Part shown: positions 6,335 through 12,949 of the stretch, in pieces
Layout: each line of letters opens with the position of its first letter
Numbering within the stretch: position 1 is the stretch's first letter
Origin: a virus
Strand: one strand, 5' to 3'
IMG/VR virus record: IMGVR_UViG_3300032579_000642
Coordinates: 1-25,263 of that record
Length of the DNA: 25,263 nucleotides
Made by a program: the position numbers and the translations under genes
The notes under the pieces: model-generated
Told to the model about the DNA's origin: nothing
What the model saw: the letters and a program-made list of their open reading frames with translations, nothing else
The model's database searches: none

Positions 6335-7575
6335 AAGCGACCGTCTTGGTAGGCGACGTGCTGACACGGCTGGCGCAGTTAGCTGATAACAGTGTCCAGT
6401 GCGTGGTGACGAGTCCACCATACTGGGGCCTTCGCGATTATGGCGTGGACGGCCAGCTCGGCATGGAGTCCAGCCCATACGAGTACATCGCCAAGCTGGT
6501 CGGAATCTTCCATGAAGTTCGCCGCGTTCTGTGTGGGGATGGAACTTTGTGGTGCAACATGGGCGACTGCTACGCGAGCGGTGACAAGGGCGGATACGCG
6601 CGAAACCGTGTCACGGCTTCAGACTCGATGCAAGCATCGAACTTAGGAGATAACTTCATTGGAGCGCCTAACAGGCAATGGGGCGGCCTTCCACCTAAGA
6701 ACCTTATCGGGATGCCTTGGCGTTTAGCTTTTGCACTCCAAGCTGACGGTTGGTATCTGCGCCAGGACATCGTTTGGGCCAAGCCGAACCCGATGCCGGA
6801 GAGCGTCACTGACCGATGCACCAAGAGCCATGAGTACCTGTTTCTGCTGACCAAGAGCGCCCGGTACTACTACGATCAGAATGCCATTCTCGAAAACTGC
6901 AGTCCTGCCACGCACGACCGTCTTTCACAGAACGTTCAAGCGCAAATCGGCTCGGAACGCGCCCATGCGGGGGGGAAAACTAACGGGAACATGAAAGCCG
7001 TTGCGCGCCATCTCCCCGGCAATAAAACTCACAAAGGAACCACAGCCTACGAGAACGGCGACAAGCGAATGCGGACCAAGGCAGGACTCGTGGACTATGC
7101 CGTGCGGGTTCGCAAGCTGGCCGAGGCGGGCAGCGGGACAAAGAACAACGATAGTTTTGATGCGGCCATGTCGATCATGCCAGAGAAGCGCAACAAGCGA
7201 TCTGTCTGGACCATCACGACCCAGCCCTATTCCGAAGCCCACTTTGCAACATTCCCCGAGGCCCTTGTCGAACCCTGCATTCTCGCCGGAAGTAAAGAGG
7301 GAGATATGGTACTTGACCCGTTCTGCGGTTCTGGCACGACAGGGGCCGTGGCGCTCAGGTATCAGAGAGAGTTTGTGGGCATCGAACTGAACCCGGCATA
7401 CGCTGAACTGAGTCGCAAGCGCATCGGAGCAGAAGCGCCAATGTTCAACGATGTATCTGTGCTCGCCCCAGACTCGGCCTACCCATGGTCACCGGCTGGG
7501 CCAACTTCGCCGACGCCTGCTCCATCTTCCACCGTGTCACCGCAATCGAGCGCTGATCGACGCCAGCCGCAATGA
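6331..7575 (+). CDS. beta-class DNA methyltransferase (N4-cytosine or N6-adenine)
   Basis: The enzyme methylates exocyclic amines in DNA using S-adenosylmethionine. Catalytic motif IV TSPPYW (27-32) comes before the SAM-binding motif I DPFCGSGTTG (329-338), which is the beta-class order. The Ser-Pro-Pro-Tyr form is more usual in N4-cytosine enzymes, whereas N6-adenine enzymes often have Asp-Pro-Pro-Tyr. The middle part (about 80-300) is the target-recognition region. The start is GTG 6331 with GGAAAGGAAAGG upstream, in a GTGA overlap. No restriction enzyme gene is adjacent, so it is probably a phage orphan protecting DNA or marking it. The conserved core ends near residue 371 (EAPMF). The last 43 residues are Pro/Ser-rich and are read antisense to the terminase 3' end, so the tail is probably not functional. 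Confidence 0.92.
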   Translation: MKATVLVGDVLTRLAQLADNSVQCVVTSPPYWGLRDYGVDGQLGMESSPYEYIAKLVGIFHEVRRVLCGDGTLWCNMGDCYASGDKGGYARNRVTASDSMQASNLGDNFIGAPNRQWGGLPPKNLIGMPWRLAFALQADGWYLRQDIVWAKPNPMPESVTDRCTKSHEYLFLLTKSARYYYDQNAILENCSPATHDRLSQNVQAQIGSERAHAGGKTNGNMKAVARHLPGNKTHKGTTAYENGDKRMRTKAGLVDYAVRVRKLAEAGSGTKNNDSFDAAMSIMPEKRNKRSVWTITTQPYSEAHFATFPEALVEPCILAGSKEGDMVLDPFCGSGTTGAVALRYQREFVGIELNPAYAELSRKRIGAEAPMFNDVSVLAPDSAYPWSPAGPTSPTPAPSSTVSPQSSADRRQPQ

Positions 7576-8992
7576 GTTGCTGGATCTTCTCCTCGGTGGC
7601 TACTTGGTCCGGCTTCCTGTCGCCAGTGAGGAACTGGTTCAGTCCATACAAAGTCTCATCGAGTACGTCGTCTAACTCGTCACCGGGAACCTTCAAAATA
7701 GCGCCCGGCCTGTCCGGGTCTGTCTTCCGACTGGTCAAACTCTCGTATGTCTTGGGACAAAGGTCGGTGACGATGAATTCTCCCCGACTCAACTTGCCGC
7801 TGAGTAGTTGCGCATTGCCTACGCTATCCTTTGCGGCCTTGGTCAGCGTAACTCCGTTGTTGATCAGAACATCGTTGATAAGGTCGAGGTTACTCTTGCC
7901 TGTCCCTGTGTGCGCGTCCATTGCCGGATCCGCATACCCTGAGACAATCCGGCACTGTTGGCCGCCAGGCCCTACCCGCTGAATGAACTTGCGGGCGATA
8001 TGGTGCGCGTACTCCTCCGACTTCATCTTGCGCTCAACGTCCTCGGCAATCTTATAGATGCGCGTGTTCTCGTGCAGGAAGTATAGGCCTGTCGCCGCCG
8101 CTGATCCAGAGTAGCCGTAATCCATCGAAATGAAGTGGGTCATCCACCACTGCTCACCGCACTCGGAGTACGGCAGGATGTAACTCTCGTTGAGGAACGG
8201 GAAGAAGGCGCCCTCTGTGGCACACCAGCACCCAAACAGTAACTTCTTCTGAATATCAGCGGTCTGCGACATCAGAGCGGCGACTTTCTCCTCGCCGTAC
8301 AAGGGGTTATCGGACGCCTTGGCAGGAATGAAGCATGTAGTTTTCATTACTGGCGACTCGTCTTCTTTCCAGCGAGCCCCAGCGTACACAGCTCCAGGAA
8401 TAACCGATCTTTCAGGATGGCAGAGAGGACATGCATTGTTGAGGAATATAGACATCAGCCACGGAGTAGACGGGTTCGCTGTCAATCTGATTCGATTTCT
8501 CAACCCATACTCGGGAGGAGTTGCCACCCATGGGAATAGAGACCGAACACGCTTTTCTGTTTGAAACTGTGCCTCATCGATGCCTAGCCATGAGATAGGC
8601 TTTCCAGTGTACAGCTCAACGTCTGAGTCTTTAGCCATGTATCCCAGACGCATTTGTCCACCGGCAGGGAAACGCCAGAGGCGACCGCCCTCACTCTTCC
8701 GTCCTCCGAGGGGCTCATAGATTTTCTTCATCTCATCCATGATGTTTGCCATCTCAGTGAACGACTTACGAAGGAGAATACCGCGAAAGTTGGGGTTATC
8801 AAATTCTTGAGCGGAATCTCCTACCAAACTCGATGTTTTTCCTCCGCCTGAACTTCCCCCGAAAAGCGCTAACTGCGCACGGCAGTTGATGAGTGTCATT
8901 TGTGGGGGGCAGTTAGGTGCCCATCCAGACACAGCGTGAACGTCTGCGGGAAGGGGTATGATACCTCTATTTTCAAGAAGGGTTAAGGCCAT
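7445..8992 (-). CDS. terL: terminase large subunit (ATPase-nuclease)
   Basis: This is the motor that pumps phage DNA into the prohead and cuts it to length. Walker A is GGSSGGGKT at 45-53 and Walker B SWLGIDEA is at 134-141, with the catalytic Glu at 140. The C-terminal RNase-H-like nuclease shows its acidic triad in ISMDYGYS (Asp291), YADPAMD (Asp355) and DELDDVLD (Asp441/442). At 515 residues the length is normal. The ATPase also carries a small CPLCH element (188-192). The start ATG 8992 lies inside the 3' end of the endonuclease gene, with AGAGGA just upstream. It is the last gene of the minus-strand block, as TerL is in T7-like phages. Its 3' end overlaps the convergent methyltransferase by 131 bases. 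Confidence 0.96.
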   Translation of the reverse strand: MALTLLENRGIIPLPADVHAVSGWAPNCPPQMTLINCRAQLALFGGSSGGGKTSSLVGDSAQEFDNPNFRGILLRKSFTEMANIMDEMKKIYEPLGGRKSEGGRLWRFPAGGQMRLGYMAKDSDVELYTGKPISWLGIDEAQFQTEKRVRSLFPWVATPPEYGLRNRIRLTANPSTPWLMSIFLNNACPLCHPERSVIPGAVYAGARWKEDESPVMKTTCFIPAKASDNPLYGEEKVAALMSQTADIQKKLLFGCWCATEGAFFPFLNESYILPYSECGEQWWMTHFISMDYGYSGSAAATGLYFLHENTRIYKIAEDVERKMKSEEYAHHIARKFIQRVGPGGQQCRIVSGYADPAMDAHTGTGKSNLDLINDVLINNGVTLTKAAKDSVGNAQLLSGKLSRGEFIVTDLCPKTYESLTSRKTDPDRPGAILKVPGDELDDVLDETLYGLNQFLTGDRKPDQVATEEKIQQLIAAGVDQRSIAVTRWKMEQASAKLAQPVTMGRPSLGRAQIHR

Positions 8993-9536
8993 AGTCCTCT
9001 TTTGGAAAATTCAATCTTGCAAATTGGCCGCGCAGTTCAATTGCTTTCCTGTCGCGGGCTCGCGCTGCGGACTCTTTTGTCTTGAAGCATCCAATGTAAG
9101 TGTGCTTGTTCAAGTGCGATATGACAGCGACAAAACAGTCATTCTGTCTGTGGGCATAAACGCCAATGAATCCGCTCGTGTTCTTCCGCGTGGCGCGCGC
9201 GTTTTGCTTGTTCTCTAAAACAGTCGAGATACGCAGATTAGAGCGTCGATTGTCTAAGGTGTGGGTGATCTCTTCGTGATCTCCCTGTCTTGGGTCGCCG
9301 CGTTTCAATCCGAGAATCTCGCGGTGCATGTAAATCTGGTGACGCCCACCTATCTCTTTTCGAGACGACGAGCGGACAGCGTAAAAACTCTGGCTGTTCT
9401 CGCACCAGGTCGCGTACCACTTGTAAAGAGACAGCCATTCGTAATCAGCGGCGTCAACGATGGTCGCCTGCCCCTTTGTGAGTTGAATTGTGCGATACTC
9501 GGGAGTGGGCTGGGAAGCCAGTTCAAGCTGGTCCAT
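8973..9536 (-). CDS. HNH/AP2 homing endonuclease between the terminase genes
   Basis: This 187-residue protein separates the small and large terminase genes. After an N-terminal strand-rich region with two tryptophans (WLSLYKWY), the HNH core is IYMHREILGLKRGDPRQGDH at 68-87 (His71, Asp86-His87), followed by LDNRRSNLR. An AP2-like module (SGFIGVYAHRQ to the ESAARARDR helix) follows at about 121-163. I chose ATG 9536 over GTG 9551 because GGAGG sits 8 bases upstream of it. The stop lies 20 bases inside the terminase gene and supplies that gene's ribosome site. Residue order and the KRGDPRQ motif show it is a relative of the endonuclease at 5407. A packaging-linked HNH role (as in HK97 gp74) is a less likely alternative because of the AP2 module. 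Confidence 0.88.
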   Translation of the reverse strand: MDQLELASQPTPEYRTIQLTKGQATIVDAADYEWLSLYKWYATWCENSQSFYAVRSSSRKEIGGRHQIYMHREILGLKRGDPRQGDHEEITHTLDNRRSNLRISTVLENKQNARATRKNTSGFIGVYAHRQNDCFVAVISHLNKHTYIGCFKTKESAARARDRKAIELRGQFARLNFPKEDYGLNPS

Positions 9537-9538
9537 AG

Positions 9539-9558
9539 AAGCGCCCTCCACGGCGCTT
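9539..9558 (-). promoter_or_regulatory. hairpin holding the ribosome site of the HNH gene
   Basis: On the minus strand AAGCGCC and GGCGCTT form a perfect 7-pair, GC-rich stem around the loop GTGGAG. The Shine-Dalgarno GGAGGG is half in the loop and half in the stem. The stem ends 2 bases before ATG 9536. Such a fold would limit ribosome access. RBS-masking hairpins are known on homing endonuclease genes of T4-type phages; regulation here is inferred. Confidence 0.6.
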
Positions 9559-9580
9559 TGATCTCAGCCCTTATTTTACC

Positions 9581-10171
9581 TCAAAAGTTGGCCCAGGGAT
9601 CGTCTTCGACTTGCGCCTCGATCGTTGGCGCGTTTTGAACAGGGGCTTGTGGAACCTGTGGAGAATAGGTCTGTCCGCTTCGCTGTGTGACCACCTGCCG
9701 CGTCTCGGTGATCGAGTGGGTGATGATGGTCTGCTCCGCCGGCCGGTAGATGCGCGGCGCCTCTTCTTTGGTGGGACCGCTCGACGCGTCGGGTACGAAG
9801 TTGTTATCGAGGAGCAGGCCTACCCGCTTGTAGCCCATCTCGATTGCGTTGACCTTTGGGGTGGCCAGGCTGGGGGTCGCCTCAAGCGTCTTGCGCGGAA
9901 TCGTGATGACCTGCTTCAAGTTGGCGTCGAGCATCTCGACATTGATAAGCCGCTTCTTGACCAGGACCGCAGTCACAGCCTTCTCGACGGGCTCCATGCG
10001 GCGGGTGATCTCCTCGAATACCGCCTTGCGCCGGTAGAGGCCCATGCCTTCTCTGGACGTAAAGCCCGCCTCAAGTGCTGCTTTGCCTACATCCCGGCAA
10101 GCGCAATAGGCGTCCACGAACTTGAGCAGTTGCGGCTGGAGCGGAATGGGGATGCTGGTATCGACTTCCAT
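9581..10171 (-). CDS. terS: terminase small subunit
   Basis: The small terminase recognises the packaging site and hands DNA to the motor. The call rests on the N-terminal helix-turn-helix region (QLLKFVDAYCACRDVGKAAL to EAGFTSREGMGLYRRKAVFE, residues 14-53), which matches the usual phage TerS pattern of repeated crossing helices. A helical oligomerisation part follows (to about 95). The last 60 residues are Pro/Gln/Thr-rich and end in DDPWANF, a short acidic tail of the kind that often contacts TerL. The start ATG directly follows the stop of the upstream gene (TAAATG), with AAGGAG 12 bases before it. The location upstream of TerL agrees, although an endonuclease gene now lies between them. 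Confidence 0.8.
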   Translation of the reverse strand: MEVDTSIPIPLQPQLLKFVDAYCACRDVGKAALEAGFTSREGMGLYRRKAVFEEITRRMEPVEKAVTAVLVKKRLINVEMLDANLKQVITIPRKTLEATPSLATPKVNAIEMGYKRVGLLLDNNFVPDASSGPTKEEAPRIYRPAEQTIITHSITETRQVVTQRSGQTYSPQVPQAPVQNAPTIEAQVEDDPWANF

Positions 10172-10390
10172 TTAGGTCTGAGGCTCCTTGGGATAGTCTC
10201 TCCAGACAATCAAATCGCCTAACTCGCATACAGTAAATGCGTTCATGTGAATCTCTGGACGATCTTCTGAAAATGTTACCGGAGCTTCCATCGTTTTCCC
10301 GTCCGCGCTTTGGCCGCCGAGATGGACGCAAATTGGAATGCCGCCGATGGTGGGATAACGGGTTGCGTGGCCAACTGGGTATTCGCTCAT
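10172..10390 (-). CDS. hypothetical protein, 72 residues
   Basis: Not recognised. It has a strand-rich pattern with HATRYPTIGGIPICVHLGG near the start and CELGDLIVWRDYP at the end, which suggests a small beta-barrel or SH3-like fold. There is no membrane segment. AGGGGTG lies 9 bases before the ATG, and the stop is immediately followed by the small-terminase start, so the two are co-translated. In T7-like genomes small genes of varied function occupy this place near the terminases. Confidence 0.65.
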   Translation of the reverse strand: MSEYPVGHATRYPTIGGIPICVHLGGQSADGKTMEAPVTFSEDRPEIHMNAFTVCELGDLIVWRDYPKEPQT

Positions 10391-10440
10391 TTTAGATCAC
10401 CCCTGGCAGATATTGTACCGCTTGTTCCATTTAGGTAGCC

Positions 10441-10818
10441 TCAGTCATAGAAGATCATCCCCGGCAAGGTGTCGAGCCATTGCTTCAATTGGGAGCGTTC
10501 GTCTTCTGGCAGTGCGGCCCAGCCTTCGGGGGTGATTAGCTCCAGGTTTCCCCAAACCGCCCCAGGTCCAGAGATATATCCCCAATGCTCTTTGGCTTTT
10601 GGATCGATCCTTCCGACCCGTCGCCACCAGCCGATGAAATCGGATAGAATTTCCCTTCCGTTACCCCAGAAAGTGATGGCGCATCGACCAGCCACGGTGC
10701 AATTGACGGTGTTGCACCGGAAATCCTTCAAGTAAGCCGGCATAGGCAGATAGCGCCAATGGCACAGACGCCAGAGATATTCGTCACTTCGGGTACACTT
10801 CATCGTTCTGTGTGCCAT
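10441..10818 (-). CDS. hypothetical Trp- and Cys-rich protein, 125 residues
   Basis: Not recognised. It is rich in Trp and Cys: LWRLCHWRYLPMP near residue 15, then CNTVNCTVAGRC at about 35-46 (three Cys), FIGWWRRVG, and several more Trp in the C-terminal half. It ends LPGMIFYD. Its ATG shares one base with the stop of the upstream membrane peptide (TGATG), so translation is coupled. A lysis-cassette role is possible from its place after a holin-like peptide, but no enzymatic motif of an endolysin is visible. Confidence 0.65.
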   Translation of the reverse strand: MAHRTMKCTRSDEYLWRLCHWRYLPMPAYLKDFRCNTVNCTVAGRCAITFWGNGREILSDFIGWWRRVGRIDPKAKEHWGYISGPGAVWGNLELITPEGWAALPEDERSQLKQWLDTLPGMIFYD

Positions 10819-10943
10819 CAGTGCCGCTCTCGATTGAAAATGTCGGAGATGGACACGCCCACGGCTGGGATGAGTGCTTTCAGGAGTAGCGCAACGATCA
10901 CGATGAAGATCAGAGCAGCGAGGTTCAGAGCGAGCGTAATCAT
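10818..10943 (-). CDS. single-span membrane peptide (holin-like?)
   Basis: The 41-residue product starts MITLALNLAALIFIVIVALL and has one clear hydrophobic segment (about 3-21 or longer), then a short amphipathic tail ending FNRERH. It starts in an ATGA overlap with the 669-residue multi-domain protein and ends in TGATG with the next gene, so it is very likely translated. T7 places its holin (gene 17.5) in the same position before the small terminase. A holin, a spanin part or a membrane partner of the upstream protein are all possible. Confidence 0.6.
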   Translation of the reverse strand: MITLALNLAALIFIVIVALLLKALIPAVGVSISDIFNRERH

Positions 10944-12949
10944 GCGACTATTTTACCCGTGTTTCGCTCGACATGGACTGCGCGATCATCGTAAAACTTT
11001 TCCAGAAGATCATCCTTCACGTCCTGCATGGGTAGACTTCTCCCGAACACTTTATAAGTCCAGGCTTCAAGTGCCGCGCGGTTCAATCCTTTCGGATCAT
11101 CCGATAGTTTCGCTGTGAAGAGCCGCACATCTTTTCCGTCGGCGATATCCTTTTTGGCTCGTTCCACCAGCGCCGAAACGGGATTCCCTATTTTGAATGA
11201 CGGTTGGCCCTTGGTCCAATGAGCAAGAGAACCATCGACATCATATCCAATCCAGTGCAATGCCGGGTTTGGCTTTGGGGAGTGCGGGATAGGTTGCAAT
11301 TCACTTCCCTTGAATGTACGCAGACCGCCGGGAGAGAGAACGCTCCAACGGCCTCCATTTGAGAAGTTGGGATTACCACCGTGGACGATGCCGAAGCTAT
11401 CCTTTCCGATGATCACGGTGATGCCTTTGGATAACTTGACAGGCTCAACTTTCGATGACTTCTCGCTATCGTTCCGCTCGTTAAACTTTTCCATTGCAGC
11501 ATCGTTTATAGCTTTGGCCTGCTTCTCTTTCTTTTCGGCGGTCGCATCCTTGCCCTCTAAGTCGGCCTCGCGCGCTGCATCGTATACGTCATGCTGATGC
11601 GCATTGGCTTCCAAGACCTCCTTGGGCACAATGTGAATCTCGGCTGACAACTGCGGCGTCACCCGAGCCTGTAGCTTGTGGACGCGATAGTTCGTCGGTG
11701 GTGATCCCCTCTCAAATTCGTCCTCGTCTCGGATCACTTTGAAGTGATTCTTAACTGCGGCAACAGTGCGCTCGTGGGCATCGCGGGAGTCCACGCCGAT
11801 CCTGCCGGCCAGAATATCGGGGATGGTGTGGACCGGCTGGCCCTCTTCCTTGATCTTCTCATCAATCCGCTCCGGAGATTTCTCAGGCCGAACGGCATCG
11901 AATTTTGCTCCGGCAATGCCGCGGGTAACCGCCTTGAGTCCGTCCTCGAATTGCTGAGCGTGCGCTTTGGCTTGGCTGACAAGCTGCGCGCGGTCCTTGG
12001 ATTTGTGGAGTATATCGCGACCGGTGGAGGGATCTTTGGAGGGAAAGTCTCGTTGCTCTAATTGAACCTCATCAGCATTGCCGTCACGGTCGGTGATTGA
12101 GATGGAGTTGACGGTGAAAGTCTTGCCGTCAGCCTCGGTCATGCCGGTGTAGCGTTTCGCCTCTTCTGGCTTTACGTAGGCAACCGTGGCGTGTGGCTTG
12201 TATTCAGGGAATGACCGCTCGGCAAATGTGCCGTGCTTCTCGATCTCCTTTTCCATCCGGCGCAGGTCGGCAGACTCAACCGGCACAATGATCGGCGCCG
12301 CCCCATCGCTGTGCTCGCTAGGCGGGAATGCCTGAGTCTTGCCGAGGGACGCCTCAAAGGGCGCTTGCTTCTCCAGATACGCGCGAACGCCTGCGGTGTC
12401 GCCGTCGATGCCGTACCGCACGGTGATGTGCGCGTCCTCAATCAAACCATCGCCCATCAGATCGGCGGGGTCGATAGCCTTGCGGAGTTTGGCGAGCGCT
12501 TTGCCTGCATCGCTGTCGGGAGGAATGTCGGCCTGCGTGTAGCCGTGCTTGTACTTCGGTTTTACTTCTTCCGCATGATCCTTTTGCCCGCCCGGCTTGG
12601 CGCTTTCTCCGGCAGTTTGAGCCCCTTGCTGCTGTCCTGCCACTCCTTCACTCCGCTCGCTCCCAGTGCCTTCTTTGCGCTCGGGGTGTATAGCCATCTC
12701 CTCTGGCTTTCTGACTTCGCTGGCATCTTCTTTTTCTCCTTGTCGATGGTCTGCAATTGAATCGATGTTGTTCCGACTGCCGTGATACTCATGGGATATT
12801 TCCTCTTTTTCTCCATCGGTTGAGGCGCGGCGCACGATAGGTAGCCCAGTCGCTTCATCGAACGCCGTTACCTTTCCAGCGGGATGAACTGATCCGTGAG
12901 GCCTGAATCCTGCACTTAGATCGATATCGTCTTCGATTGCAATTGCCAC
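10940..12949 (-). CDS. 2H phosphoesterase / RelA-SpoT-like / HAD-like fusion protein
   Basis: This 669-residue protein has three enzyme-like domains. Residues 1-45 are folded-looking and 46-130 low-complexity. The 2H phosphoesterase domain (about 133-300) has both signature motifs, HITV at 174-177 and HATV at 253-256. The RelA/SpoT-like domain (about 320-455) has Arg354, Lys357, Lys365, Asp378 in IPDILAGR, Tyr421 and Glu437 in AEIHI, matching the pyrophosphate-transfer residues of Rel synthetases. The HAD-like domain (560-669) has DVDGS at 570-574, FTAK at 611-614 and YDDRAV at 653-658. The start is GTG 12949, sharing one base with the upstream stop (TAGTG). The gene sits where T7 has gp16, an ejected core protein, so delivery with the DNA is plausible. 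Function is inferred: processing of alarmones, cyclic oligonucleotides or tRNA ends. No membrane segment is seen. Confidence 0.85.
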   Translation of the reverse strand: MAIAIEDDIDLSAGFRPHGSVHPAGKVTAFDEATGLPIVRRASTDGEKEEISHEYHGSRNNIDSIADHRQGEKEDASEVRKPEEMAIHPERKEGTGSERSEGVAGQQQGAQTAGESAKPGGQKDHAEEVKPKYKHGYTQADIPPDSDAGKALAKLRKAIDPADLMGDGLIEDAHITVRYGIDGDTAGVRAYLEKQAPFEASLGKTQAFPPSEHSDGAAPIIVPVESADLRRMEKEIEKHGTFAERSFPEYKPHATVAYVKPEEAKRYTGMTEADGKTFTVNSISITDRDGNADEVQLEQRDFPSKDPSTGRDILHKSKDRAQLVSQAKAHAQQFEDGLKAVTRGIAGAKFDAVRPEKSPERIDEKIKEEGQPVHTIPDILAGRIGVDSRDAHERTVAAVKNHFKVIRDEDEFERGSPPTNYRVHKLQARVTPQLSAEIHIVPKEVLEANAHQHDVYDAAREADLEGKDATAEKKEKQAKAINDAAMEKFNERNDSEKSSKVEPVKLSKGITVIIGKDSFGIVHGGNPNFSNGGRWSVLSPGGLRTFKGSELQPIPHSPKPNPALHWIGYDVDGSLAHWTKGQPSFKIGNPVSALVERAKKDIADGKDVRLFTAKLSDDPKGLNRAALEAWTYKVFGRSLPMQDVKDDLLEKFYDDRAVHVERNTGKIVA
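12562..12726 (-). CDS. nested small phage protein in an alternative frame
   Basis: A 54-residue reading lies entirely inside the 669-residue gene, in another frame of the same strand. It starts MPAKSESQRRWLYTPSAKKA and continues with GVKEW and GLKLPEKA, ending in a basic tail. The pattern of KS-x-x-QRRW, an EW pair and a LPE element resembles small phage proteins starting MPAKSKAQQRF that occur near head genes. AAGGAG at 12736-12741 lies 9 bases before the ATG. The host frame at this place is a disordered linker, as expected where one sequence serves two frames. The family resemblance is from memory. Confidence 0.5.
   Translation of the reverse strand: MPAKSESQRRWLYTPSAKKALGASGVKEWQDSSKGLKLPEKAPSRAGKRIMRKK

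Noticed and set aside
8948-8955. GGGAAGGG, which fits the FtsK guiding octamer GGGNAGGG and could relate to the FtsK-gamma-like protein.
   Set aside because: I noted only this one site, inside the large terminase gene. One match in 25 kb of GC-rich DNA is expected by chance.
8973-9558. The terminase-region endonuclease as part of a group I intron or intein.
   Set aside because: The large and small terminase genes are both complete and uninterrupted. The endonuclease is free-standing with its own start and stop.
10391-10440. A 12-codon ORF and a TACAAT box upstream of the 72-residue gene as leader peptide or promoter.
   Set aside because: No convincing -35 element at proper spacing was found and the genes on either side are in one direction with a 50-base gap. 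The evidence is too weak.
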